From Sinorhizobium terangae (GTDB lineage: Bacteria > Pseudomonadota > Alphaproteobacteria > Rhizobiales > Rhizobiaceae): a DNA stretch of 64,000 nt. This document shows, piece after piece, positions 18,774 to 27,196 of this stretch. Made by a program: the position numbers and the translations under genes. Every line of letters begins with the position of its first letter. Position 1 is the first letter of the stretch. The DNA lies in assembly GCF_029714365.1 (NCBI RefSeq), contig NZ_CP121660.1, positions 992,001 through 1,056,000 of the forward strand, given 5' to 3'. The notes below the pieces were generated by a model. The model worked only from the letters and a program-made list of their open reading frames with translations. It was not told the origin of the DNA and ran no database searches.

Positions 18774-20989
18774 GCGGAGACCTCTTCGAGCCAATTGCCT
18801 GCACTTTCCGAGGCCGAAGCCCAACGCGCAGCGAATATTCTTCGGTCGATCCGCTCAACGAGGGGAGCGAGTGTCGCCGTCGCTGCGCTGGACGTTTCAT
18901 CGGCCCCCAGCATCTGCACCGATGGTAGCCAGTAGGAGGGTATTCCCGCGCGGTTGAACCTGAGGCCAAGGTCCAGCCCTTTTTGCTGGGAGCCGAGATA
19001 GCCGCCGGAAAAACCTCCGGCGGCGAGGAAGGCTTCGCGCGGCATGATGCAGCACTCCAACGACGCTGCCGCGACCTGGGTCAATTTGAGGCCGGTTACG
19101 GCGCTCAGCGGATAGCCCGCATACCGACTCGATGCCGGATACTCCGATTGGCCGGCCGGCCAGCTTCCGGCCCAACGGACCGAATGGTCCTCATAGGCAA
19201 GCGTGGGGGAAATGACTCCCCCTTGTGCTTCATGGGCGGCCACGAGCTTGCCGTACCAGCCGCCTCGGAGCGGCAACAGCGTGCCGGCAAGCAGAATCAC
19301 TGTCTCTTGTGACAGTGCCCGTACCCCCGCTTCCAGAAGGTCGTAGAGATCACCGGTCTCCTCAGCGGCCATGAGCTTGAGCGACAGCCGGTAGAATTGC
19401 GCGAGTTCCTTGATGCGGCCGGCCTGCCGCCGAAAGCGTTCCGCGGGCATGACGAGCACGATAGGCGCCACGCGGGTCTCTGGATCGAGCGCCAAGAGTC
19501 CTAGGAGGGGGGCAATATCTCCGTCTTCGGAGTCCTCAGCTGCGATGATGATCGGCGGACCGCCTGCCTGCTCGAAAGGACCAGCGTCGACGGTGGCCCC
19601 AATCCATGGAGAATTCCTCTCCGATGCGCACAGGAAGGGAACGATCTGGCGATCGACGATTTCCGCGAGCCCCCAGTGTTCCGGATCGATGGAACTGATC
19701 TGGCGAAGGGCGGCCATGCGAGGCGGAACGCGCACCGGTATGAGGGGTATGAAGGCGCGACGGGAATCCGTGAGCGTCAGCTCCAGATGGAGGGGTGCAG
19801 CCGAATCCCAACCGAGGCCGCTCGCAAAGGCGATGAAACCGTGAGAATGGTTTCCATGGCCGAATGCGCTCCGGAACGCCGGCTCGTCGGTGAATGCTTC
19901 CGTCACGTCGGAGCGCTCGATCCGGGTCCAACGATCGTCGATCCGCGCTGCTGTCCGCTCGGCACAGAGCTTGACGCTCTTGACGTGGGCTTCGGGGTCG
20001 AGCAGCCAGCCCGAGATCAGGAGAGCGCCGCCGTTTGCCTGAAAGGCGAGGTCGATTCCCATCCGCACGGGAACGGGGAGCGTGGAGACGGTCTCGCGGC
20101 CCTCGAAGCTGTTTGCGGCGGCGCGCAGTTCCAAAAGAACCTGCGGCGAGCTGCGGGTCTGAAGCAGCACGGAGCGAAGATGGCCGGGGGTCTCCGAAGG
20201 GCCGGCAATCTGCCGGTGTTCATGGACCGGCGCATATCGCCAACCTCCGCGCCCGCGATAGACGAGCCCCTCGATGTCACGAACACGGAGCGGCTCTTTT
20301 GTTGAAAGCAGCCCGACGAAACCCGAGCCTCCCGCCGGAACGTCCGGACGGAGAAAGGCGGCAATCCCACAGTCGCAAACCACGGGCTTGCCGCTGTTCA
20401 CCAACACGCGGCAAACGCCGGGTTCGATGTTGTGGCCCCATCCCTTGACGAAGATTACTCCATCGTGAGTTTCGCCAAGGAGTTCTACGAAGCCGTCGCT
20501 TCCCTTTCGGGACTGCAGCAGAACGATTATCGCCGAGAGCCTTCGCGGGCCGATGGACTCTTGCATCAGCCCGTCGACCAGCGAATCCAGCACACTGCCG
20601 AGTTGATCCCCGGCAAGTTCGGCCAGGATCGCGGAGGCATCACTCACCGGGACTGACCGCGGCGTAAAGATCAATCGCTTGCCGGACTCCTCCTCGCCGA
20701 AGCGAAGGGTCGCGAGCGGGCGATCGGTTTCCTTTATCGGCAGCAACGCCGCGAACCCATGTGTGGCCGCAGTAGAAGGCAAGGCCAAGCGCCAGCCGGT
20801 GATGGAGGCCGTCACCCGGGTGGCTACGTCGTCGTTGATCTCCGCCGAAAAGGTTCCGGCCATCGGTTCGCCGGTGCCGATGACGAGTAGAAGTCCTTCG
20901 TCGATGGGGGAGGCGAGCACTCGCCCACCCCTCATGATCCTGGCGGCAAGCTGGGAGGGAAAAGGAAGGGCTTGTTCTACAGCGACCAT
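18770..20989 (-). CDS. wgeF: EPS II cluster protein WgeF/ExpE6, GT-A-like C-terminus
   Basis: A 739-aa protein. The middle contains a domain also present in WgeB and WgeE (FQANGGALLISGWLLDPE). The C-terminal 250 residues resemble a family 2 glycosyltransferase fold (GTLLPLRGGWYGKLVAAHEA, then AFLAAGGFSGGYLGSQQKG, LDLGLRFNRAG), but a clear DXD is not visible, so catalysis is doubtful. ATG 20989 follows AGGGGC and lies 11 bp below the wgeE stop. By order it equals ExpE6. A role as scaffold or transferase in galactoglucan assembly is inferred. Confidence 0.68.
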   Translation of the reverse strand: MVAVEQALPFPSQLAARIMRGGRVLASPIDEGLLLVIGTGEPMAGTFSAEINDDVATRVTASITGWRLALPSTAATHGFAALLPIKETDRPLATLRFGEEESGKRLIFTPRSVPVSDASAILAELAGDQLGSVLDSLVDGLMQESIGPRRLSAIIVLLQSRKGSDGFVELLGETHDGVIFVKGWGHNIEPGVCRVLVNSGKPVVCDCGIAAFLRPDVPAGGSGFVGLLSTKEPLRVRDIEGLVYRGRGGWRYAPVHEHRQIAGPSETPGHLRSVLLQTRSSPQVLLELRAAANSFEGRETVSTLPVPVRMGIDLAFQANGGALLISGWLLDPEAHVKSVKLCAERTAARIDDRWTRIERSDVTEAFTDEPAFRSAFGHGNHSHGFIAFASGLGWDSAAPLHLELTLTDSRRAFIPLIPVRVPPRMAALRQISSIDPEHWGLAEIVDRQIVPFLCASERNSPWIGATVDAGPFEQAGGPPIIIAAEDSEDGDIAPLLGLLALDPETRVAPIVLVMPAERFRRQAGRIKELAQFYRLSLKLMAAEETGDLYDLLEAGVRALSQETVILLAGTLLPLRGGWYGKLVAAHEAQGGVISPTLAYEDHSVRWAGSWPAGQSEYPASSRYAGYPLSAVTGLKLTQVAAASLECCIMPREAFLAAGGFSGGYLGSQQKGLDLGLRFNRAGIPSYWLPSVQMLGADETSSAATATLAPLVERIDRRIFAARWASASESAGNWLEEVSA

Positions 20990-20999
20990 GTCGAGCCCC

Positions 21000-21731
21000 T
21001 CACGCGCCCGTGAAAAGCGCGAGGCCGGCGCCGGCGGCAAAGCCCACGAGAACGAAAAGCAAGAGCAGCAAGGGCTTCAACTCCGCGTTCGAGCGCTTCT
21101 GCAAGCCGCCAAGGTTCTTCTCCATTGCCGCCACGACGCCATCGAGCCGCATGAGGTGGACATCGAGATCGTCCAGCCGTTGCGCGACTTCGGAGCGGAG
21201 GCTTGCAACGGCATCGCCGATCGCGGTCAAACCTTGTGTCTCTGTTTCGCCGCTCTCGTCGTTCTGCGTGCGCAGGAGAGAGCGCTGCGACACCTGCAAT
21301 TGTCGCTGCGCTGCCATCAGGACATCGAGCTTGTCGAGAACCTTCGTCAGCGGCGCGGCAATGAGGGCTTCGGCCGCCTGCTCGTCGGGGCGGGGGACAC
21401 GAAGCCTCCGCTCCGTGCCTCGTCCATCCAGGGCCGTCACGATGAGTTCGGACGTGCGCGTGGCTGCCGCCTCCGGCAGAGCGATCTCGAAGGCGTGGCT
21501 GCCATCGCCGATGCCGTTACGCTTGAGGTCGGGACGATTGCGGTCGGCGACGGCCTCGGCGATCACGCTGCCATCGAGGATCACGCGGATGGTGAGCCGC
21601 TTGTCGGGCGTGGCCGGATCGAATGCCCAACCGAAGACGCGGCCCTGATCGATCGCGTCCACCCGGCCGTTCATGGGCCTCGCATTGTCCTGTTCCGGGG
21701 CGGCGGTTGATTTTTCGGCAACAACAGACAT
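21000..21731 (-). CDS. wgeE: EPS II cluster membrane-anchored protein WgeE/ExpE5
   Basis: A 243-aa protein with three parts. Residues about 20-105 form a beta-rich domain with GRVFGWAFDPATPDKRLTIR. Residues about 110-205 are predicted coiled coil rich in Gln, Leu and Asp. One C-terminal transmembrane helix (LLLLLFVLVGFAAGAGLALF) anchors it. This looks like a cytoplasmic or periplasmic scaffold tethered to the inner membrane rather than an enzyme. ATG 21731 follows AGAGGAAAAACG. By order it corresponds to ExpE5; a family name is not known to me. Confidence 0.68.
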   Translation of the reverse strand: MSVVAEKSTAAPEQDNARPMNGRVDAIDQGRVFGWAFDPATPDKRLTIRVILDGSVIAEAVADRNRPDLKRNGIGDGSHAFEIALPEAAATRTSELIVTALDGRGTERRLRVPRPDEQAAEALIAAPLTKVLDKLDVLMAAQRQLQVSQRSLLRTQNDESGETETQGLTAIGDAVASLRSEVAQRLDDLDVHLMRLDGVVAAMEKNLGGLQKRSNAELKPLLLLLFVLVGFAAGAGLALFTGA

Positions 21732-21741
21732 CGTTTTTCCT

Positions 21742-22998
21742 CTATGCCGCTTCGATACGTGCCGGCTCGATCGCATCGATCAGGTCGAGATAGCGTCGTG
21801 CGGTCGTATCAATGTCGTCGGGCTCGCGGGCGTTTGTGGAAAGGCGCTGGCCCAAAGCCGGATCTTCCACGAAGCGGCGCATGGCGGATGCCAGCGCACG
21901 CGGATCGTTGGGCGCGACGGTAAGTCCATTGACACCGTCGGCGATCATCTCGGCCATGCCGCCGATGTTGCTGACGATGACTGGCCGGCCGAGGGCCTGC
22001 GCCTCCTGGATGACCAGTGGCGCGTTCTCCCACCAGATCGAGGGAACGATCGTGCAGTCGACCGCGGCGATGAGGTCGGCGACATCCTCGCGGCGATACG
22101 GGCCGCGCTGTTGCACCACGGGAGCCGTTTCGCCAAACAGCCGCGTGATCTCTTCCCTGAAACTTTCGCTCTGGAAAGGGGCACCGCCATGGACGCGCAG
22201 CTCGAACGGTACGCCGTCGGCAATGAGCTGTCTCGCCGCCTCCAGCAGCACCGGTACGCCCTTCCACGGATTGAGATTGCCGAAATAGCCGAATACGGGT
22301 CGGTCTGCATTGATCCGAGGCGGGGCGGCGGGGGCGTCTTTCCGTGGCAGTCCGTTCGGAATGACGCTGATTGCATCTTCCTCTAGCCCCCATTCTATGA
22401 AGCGCTGCCGGAGGAATCGGCTCGGTGCAACGAAACGGTCCACGTCGCGAAGCAGGGCCTTCAGATGACTTTCGCGCAATACGAAGCGGTCGAGGGCTAT
22501 GTCCTTGAAGCAGGCGTGGCAGCGGTCGGGGCTTGCTTTGTGGCAAAGTTCCTTGCCGGTTGTGCGCACCATCAGCCCGTCGTGATGGCAGATAAGATAG
22601 TAGTCATGCAGCGTCATGACGATCCGGCACTCCGGTAATGTGCGGCGGACGATATGCGGGAACTCCGCGCCGAGCAGGAGCAGATGGTGGATGTGCACCA
22701 CGTCTGGCCGGAACTCGCGCAACAGTTCCGCGAGGTCCGCAACGACGCCGTAGAGATCGATCTGGCTCATGAAGAAGCGGTCGAAGTGACCGGACCACAA
22801 CAAAACTTCATCGCCTGCGGGGCCGATCCCCTGAAAGCTCGTGCCAGGCCGCGCCTGGCGATGGATCTGGTTTACGGCGCCGAGGAAGAGCGTTTCGCAG
22901 CCGGCCCGCCGGTAGGCTCGGAACAGGTCGTGCGCGAAGATCTCGGTGCCTCCGGGATGGAGTGCCGGATGGTTGTGGGCGGCAACGAGAATGCGCAT
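21742..22998 (-). CDS. wgeD: Family 4 glycosyltransferase WgeD/ExpE4
   Basis: A 418-aa GT-B transferase with MRILVAAHNHPALHPGGTEI at the N-terminus and a GT4 domain carrying NAPLVIQEAQALGRPVIVSN and GGMAEMIADGVNGL. It is a clear paralogue of WgeG four genes on, so the pair probably arose by duplication and now add alternating sugars. ATG 22998 lies 2 nt after the methyltransferase stop; a TTG 6 nt earlier is the only competitor. It ends 10 bp before the wgeE start. Confidence 0.83.
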   Translation of the reverse strand: MRILVAAHNHPALHPGGTEIFAHDLFRAYRRAGCETLFLGAVNQIHRQARPGTSFQGIGPAGDEVLLWSGHFDRFFMSQIDLYGVVADLAELLREFRPDVVHIHHLLLLGAEFPHIVRRTLPECRIVMTLHDYYLICHHDGLMVRTTGKELCHKASPDRCHACFKDIALDRFVLRESHLKALLRDVDRFVAPSRFLRQRFIEWGLEEDAISVIPNGLPRKDAPAAPPRINADRPVFGYFGNLNPWKGVPVLLEAARQLIADGVPFELRVHGGAPFQSESFREEITRLFGETAPVVQQRGPYRREDVADLIAAVDCTIVPSIWWENAPLVIQEAQALGRPVIVSNIGGMAEMIADGVNGLTVAPNDPRALASAMRRFVEDPALGQRLSTNAREPDDIDTTARRYLDLIDAIEPARIEAA

Positions 22999-23000
22999 GC

Positions 23001-23843
23001 TCAAGCGCCGCTCCCCCGCTGCTCGGCAACAAAGACATCCTGATAGTGATCCGCGGCCTGCCCGCGCCAGGAGCCGAGCGACTTTGTGATCGCTGTGAGA
23101 CCGGCCCGGCCAAGAGCACCGTCGAGGAAACCGTCGTCGAAGCCAACCGCGGCAAGCCGGGGCAGCTCGGGGACGAACCAGCAGGGCCCGTCGCCATCGC
23201 GCTGGAACGCCAGGCGCGGATCGCGCCTGCCCGTTTCATTTGCTGCTGCAACGGAGTCGACAACGAAGGCGGTCATGAACAGGCGTCCGCCCGGACGAAG
23301 GAGCCGGCCGATCTCGCTCAGATAGACGAGGACCTCGTCCGGCGGCAGGTGAGTCACGATCGATGTCATGATGACGAAATCGAAGTGACGGTCGGCATAG
23401 GGCAGTTTCAATGCCTTGCCGCTGATCTTGCCCTGCGGATTGTAGAGGTCGTGCGCGATGTCGACCCGCTGGAACGCGAAGTTCGGGTAGGCGGGGGTGA
23501 CAAAGCGCCGGCACCAGGCGATGCCGCCTTCGACGGGGTCGATGCCACTGTAGCGCCCCTTCTCGAAGTCCAGATACTGGGTGAGCGGAACCGCCATCCG
23601 GCCGATACCGCAACCGATGTCGAGCACGCGGCTTTCCGGCAGCAATCCGCCCATCCGTATGAAATGGCCGAGGAATTCGGCACCGACCGCCTTGAAGTCG
23701 CCATCGCCGACGAAAACGCTATCGGGGGCCGGTTGCGGCAGAAAGCGGTTGCGCAGGACGGCGTCCTGTAACCACTGAACCCGATCCTCACGGGCAGGCG
23801 CCGAGGCCGGCGTGCTCTCTTGACGCAGCGCGATCTCGCTCAT
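23001..23843 (-). CDS. wgeC: SAM-dependent methyltransferase WgeC/ExpE3
   Basis: A 280-aa class I methyltransferase. Motif I is VLDIGCGIGRMAVPL (about residues 92-106), followed by the acidic SGIDP at strand 2 and FDFVIMTSIVTHLPPDEV at motif post-I/II. It sits between two glycosyltransferases and overlaps the upstream wgeB gene by 4 nt. It probably O-methylates a sugar or a lipid/sugar intermediate. Methylation is not a known decoration of S. meliloti galactoglucan, so the substrate is open. Confidence 0.8.
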   Translation of the reverse strand: MSEIALRQESTPASAPAREDRVQWLQDAVLRNRFLPQPAPDSVFVGDGDFKAVGAEFLGHFIRMGGLLPESRVLDIGCGIGRMAVPLTQYLDFEKGRYSGIDPVEGGIAWCRRFVTPAYPNFAFQRVDIAHDLYNPQGKISGKALKLPYADRHFDFVIMTSIVTHLPPDEVLVYLSEIGRLLRPGGRLFMTAFVVDSVAAANETGRRDPRLAFQRDGDGPCWFVPELPRLAAVGFDDGFLDGALGRAGLTAITKSLGSWRGQAADHYQDVFVAEQRGSGA

Positions 23844-26119
23844 GCGGCACTCCTTGCTTCTGCTTCGCCGCCGAAGGAGGCGATTCCTTCACTGCCGCTG
23901 CCGGCAGCCATCAGGTCGGCGATGTCGTCGTTCCAGCGCTCGGAGTGCAGCCAGGAATTGTATTGGCTGGCGACACCGCGCATGTAGTCCTGGCTGCGGC
24001 GGATCGACCGGCGCTCGAAATGATAAAGGCAGGCCGATGGCTCATAGCCAATGTCGTAGCCGCACCTGCGGATCTTGAGGCACAAATCACTGTCCTCGTA
24101 ATCGCCGATGACATAGTCCTCGGTGTATCCGCCAACGCGTTCGTAGATATCCCGCCGCGTGACCAGGCATGCGCCGGTAACGCCCGGAACGGAGCGAGCG
24201 ACCTGCGCTGGCGCATAGTCACCCGGCATGCCCTTGTGGAAGTGGTGGTTGAGCCACACGCCGTGCCGGTCGCGCGCGAAGTAAAGCCCGGCATGCTGCA
24301 GTGAACCGTCCTCGAAGATGAGCTTCGGACCAATGGCGCCGAGCCCTTTCTGTTCCATGAGCGGCCGCATGAGCGCCTGCAACCAACCGGTTGATGTGGG
24401 CACGACGTCGGAATTGAGCATCACCAGCACGGTGCCTCTTGCAAAGCGCGCACCGGCGTTGCAGGCCCGGGCATAGCCGCCATTGCGGTTCATGACCACG
24501 AGCTTCATCGGCAGGCCGTGGAGCAGATGGAAGCCGCCAAGCAGGTGTTCCGTCTCGTCCTGGATTTCGGGAGAATCCAGCACATAGATGATCTCCGCGT
24601 TCTTCGCGAGCCAAGGGTCCGTCGCCATGCCGGAGAGCTGGAAGCGCAGGAAATCGAGAACCCGGTACAACGGCACGACGATAGAGACGATCGGCGCCTC
24701 CTGCGGCAGGCCGTAGTCCTTCGTGTAGTCGACCTCTATCGTCCTGCCCAGGCGCCGTTCCACATCCTGCAGCGCCGGGGCAAGTATCGTGCGGAAGGCC
24801 TGGTCGATGGCGTGCTGCGGCGGGACTGCACGCAGGATGCGGTTGCGCTGTGCCGTGGGCTCGAAGGGCTGCGGCTTCGGCACGAGGGGCTTCACTGCGC
24901 CGGAGGCGAGCCGCATCTGGAAGCGCGGCTGGAGGAGGGTGCCCAATGGCTCATTGAGCGGCAGCCAGGCAACAAAGCCGGTAACGTCCGTTCTGGAGTC
25001 CTCTTTTGCTCCGCGCGCCCAGGCGGGAAACTCATACCAGTTGCCATCGAGTGGCACCGCCGTGCCATCCTCTTTCAGGTAGTCGATCCCGGCGAGAATG
25101 CCCGTGGGGTCGTGCGACCAGCCGCCGGCGAGCAGACCGCCCGAAAGGGCGAGAGCAAGGTCGACCTCGGCGGCGGGATGCATCGGCGATTTGCCGATCT
25201 GGCGTGCAGGAAGCGGGGTGCGAAGCTGCAGGTCGGCGGCCATTGCCGCGCCGCCTCCCGGCACACCCGACAGTGAGCGCACGACAAACTCGCGCAGTTC
25301 CGGTGCGCGGCCACGTTCGGTCCACCAGGCTTGAAGGCTCGGGTAACGCGGATTGCCGGGAACCAACTCCCGGACCGCAATGCCCCTTTTCCCCTGCAGC
25401 ACCAAGGACTGAGGCAGCCTCGAACATTCGACGATCAAATGGCACGGCCTCAGGTTCTTCTCCCCGTGGATGCCAATGCGAGACTGTGAAGCGAGCGGCA
25501 TAAGGACGTTCGCGCTGAGGGCGTAGACGGCGCTGATCTCGCCGAAATCAGCACTGATGGCGGTCTCGACAAGGTATCGTCCTTCAGCGACGGGGCAGGC
25601 GACCTTGGCGGGCCTCGACCGCGAGGTGAGTGCGTGAAGCGCGTCCTCGACAACGCCGACAAAAAGCGGATCCCTGGACATTCGGAACGCGCTTCGCCAG
25701 GCGGTCAGCAGATTGCTGAGAAATTTGATGCAGCCCTCCGGCGCAAGGTTGGCAAACAGGGCCTCGACATCGAAGGGGGGCAGTTCACCGACGGGCCGAA
25801 GGGTAACCGTTTGAAGGTTGCCGCTCTCGGTCGAAATCTGCCCGCAGGCCGGTTGCTCGCCGGGACGCATGGCCCAGAGGATGCGCTGGCTGCCGGTGGT
25901 GAGTGAAAGCGTGGTGCTGACAAGCGGGACCGGTTGGTCTTGCATGACGAGTGTACACTTGGCTGCGGAGGGCAGCCTGGCGGGAACATCAAGGATCAAT
26001 ACGGCTACATCGGAGCCGAGCCGAAAGGCCTTCGCATCGCCGAAAACAACGCTGGCGCCCCTCGTACGGTCGTCGAACGTCACACGCCACTCCTCTGGAC
26101 GGTTTGCAAGAGATGGCAC
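23840..26119 (-). CDS. wgeB: Family 2 glycosyltransferase WgeB/ExpE2
   Basis: A 759-aa protein. The N-terminal 450 residues include the domain shared with WgeE and WgeF (ALALSGGLLAGGWSHDPTG) and no recognisable enzyme. The C-terminal 300 residues are a GT-A family 2 glycosyltransferase: IVSIVVPLYRVLDFLRFQLS, VMLNSDVVP as the DXD-like site, VTGACLVTRRDIYERVGGY and DYEDSDLCLKIRRCGY as acceptor/base motif. The start is GTG 26119, the first in-frame start, with no strong ribosome site. It is 36 bp below wgeA, so it shares or follows that transcript. Confidence 0.8.
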   Translation of the reverse strand: MPSLANRPEEWRVTFDDRTRGASVVFGDAKAFRLGSDVAVLILDVPARLPSAAKCTLVMQDQPVPLVSTTLSLTTGSQRILWAMRPGEQPACGQISTESGNLQTVTLRPVGELPPFDVEALFANLAPEGCIKFLSNLLTAWRSAFRMSRDPLFVGVVEDALHALTSRSRPAKVACPVAEGRYLVETAISADFGEISAVYALSANVLMPLASQSRIGIHGEKNLRPCHLIVECSRLPQSLVLQGKRGIAVRELVPGNPRYPSLQAWWTERGRAPELREFVVRSLSGVPGGGAAMAADLQLRTPLPARQIGKSPMHPAAEVDLALALSGGLLAGGWSHDPTGILAGIDYLKEDGTAVPLDGNWYEFPAWARGAKEDSRTDVTGFVAWLPLNEPLGTLLQPRFQMRLASGAVKPLVPKPQPFEPTAQRNRILRAVPPQHAIDQAFRTILAPALQDVERRLGRTIEVDYTKDYGLPQEAPIVSIVVPLYRVLDFLRFQLSGMATDPWLAKNAEIIYVLDSPEIQDETEHLLGGFHLLHGLPMKLVVMNRNGGYARACNAGARFARGTVLVMLNSDVVPTSTGWLQALMRPLMEQKGLGAIGPKLIFEDGSLQHAGLYFARDRHGVWLNHHFHKGMPGDYAPAQVARSVPGVTGACLVTRRDIYERVGGYTEDYVIGDYEDSDLCLKIRRCGYDIGYEPSACLYHFERRSIRRSQDYMRGVASQYNSWLHSERWNDDIADLMAAGSGSEGIASFGGEAEARSAA

Positions 26120-26155
26120 GCCCCACGGGAGGAGGCAGGGCGCGCCCGTTCAAAC

Positions 26156-26815
26156 TTAGTGGACGGTGAAATAGTTCTCGGGATGAGCCTGAATATCTTC
26201 GGCGTCCGCGTTCACCAGCGTCAGGGTGTCGCCATGGCCGAGGTCGATCACGACATTGCCGCCGACCTGGGTGATGCGTGAAGCGAGATCCTCGGGCGCC
26301 GTGACGTCCAGGCCGTTGATGCCCTTTGCGATCTGCAGAACGTCCTCGCCGGGGGTGAAGTCGAGGATAACGTCGTTGCCGCCACCGCCATCGAACACGA
26401 AGACATCGCTGCCGTGGCCGCCGACCAGGAGATCGTTGCCTTCGCCGCCATTGATGATGTCGTTACCGGCGCCACCGTAGAGCAGGTCGCTGCCCTTGCC
26501 GCCGACGAGGAAGTCGTTGCCTTCGCCGCCAAGAAGGATGTCGTTACCCTTGTCGCCGTCGAGCAGGTCGTCGCCCGCTCCGCCGACCAGGTTGTCGTTA
26601 CCCTTTTCACCATAGAGAAGATCTGTGCCTTCGCCGCCGAAAACTGTGTCGTTTCCGTCGCCGCCGAACAGTAAGTCGTCACCTCCGTCTCCGAAGATGA
26701 TGTCGTGCCCCTTGCCTCCGTTGACGAAATCATCACCTCCGTGGGCGCGAATGAAATCGTCAAAGCGAGAGCCAAACAGGGCGTCGTCGTATGCGCCGCC
26801 TTCCAAAGTGGCCAT
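26156..26815 (-). CDS. wgeA: Secreted RTX calcium-binding protein WgeA/ExpE1
   Basis: A 219-aa protein of mostly nonapeptide GGxGxDxLx repeats (for example FGGDGNDTVFGGEGTDLLYG), about 12 in residues 10-145, which form a calcium-binding parallel beta-roll. The C-terminus (LDVTAPEDLASRI to NYFTVH) acts as the uncleaved type I secretion signal; there is no N-terminal signal peptide. ATG 26815 follows AGAGGAGTAAGCAG. It is the NodO-like ExpE1 of the cluster and should be exported by WgdA-WgdB encoded just upstream. Its 5' region carries a candidate WggR box. Confidence 0.88.
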   Translation of the reverse strand: MATLEGGAYDDALFGSRFDDFIRAHGGDDFVNGGKGHDIIFGDGGDDLLFGGDGNDTVFGGEGTDLLYGEKGNDNLVGGAGDDLLDGDKGNDILLGGEGNDFLVGGKGSDLLYGGAGNDIINGGEGNDLLVGGHGSDVFVFDGGGGNDVILDFTPGEDVLQIAKGINGLDVTAPEDLASRITQVGGNVVIDLGHGDTLTLVNADAEDIQAHPENYFTVH

Positions 26816-27082
26816 CTGCTTACTCCTCTTCGTCGTTTGATGCATGCATCATCGGCAGGGAGCCGAGATTGCGTGCCGGAGTGTGCATCGCAAAAAATGG
26901 GAAGGCAACATCCAGAACAGGAATAAACTCGTGTAGTTTCGACATTATTTTCGTATTTTCACGAAGAGTGTGAACATGTGCCAATATTGGTACAATATAT
27001 TTTTAGGAGTTATTATTATCGCAATGCCCGTAAATCGCTTCAAAATTCAAAGTAATTTGTGCGATGCGATCGTCGTCTACCG
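26816..27082 (-). promoter_or_regulatory. wgeA promoter region
   Basis: An AT-rich gap (notably 26960-27060) between a RIME repeat and the wgeA start, the only room for the wge operon promoter. It contains the WggR-like box described separately. In S. meliloti the wgeA promoter is known to respond to WggR and to the LuxR-type ExpR; I could not identify an ExpR site here by eye. Confidence 0.6.
27035..27055. promoter_or_regulatory. Candidate WggR (ExpG) operator before wgeA
   Basis: The 21-bp imperfect palindrome has GCTTCAA and AAGTAA arms and matches the 30533 site at 16 of 21 positions. It lies 220 bp upstream of the wgeA start codon, a distance compatible with an activator site. Binding is inferred. 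Confidence 0.55.
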
Positions 27083-27184
27083 CATGCTTCCTTAAATCGG
27101 ATCCCGATTTAAGAATAAGAACATGCAGCGATTCAAAGTGCTACAGCGGCCTTTGCGCGTCCGATTGGACGCGCGGCGCTGCAG
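27083..27184. repeat. RIME-type intergenic repeat
   Basis: It has the same two-block structure as 1353-1456: CTTAAATCGG/CCGATTTAAG hairpin at 27091-27112, then GTGCTACAGCGGCCTTTGCG and a hairpin around GCGCGTCCGATTGGACGCGC. It ends 12 bp before the wgdB stop codon on the opposite side and could terminate the wgd transcript. Confidence 0.78.
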
Positions 27185-27196
27185 TGGCATTTTCCG

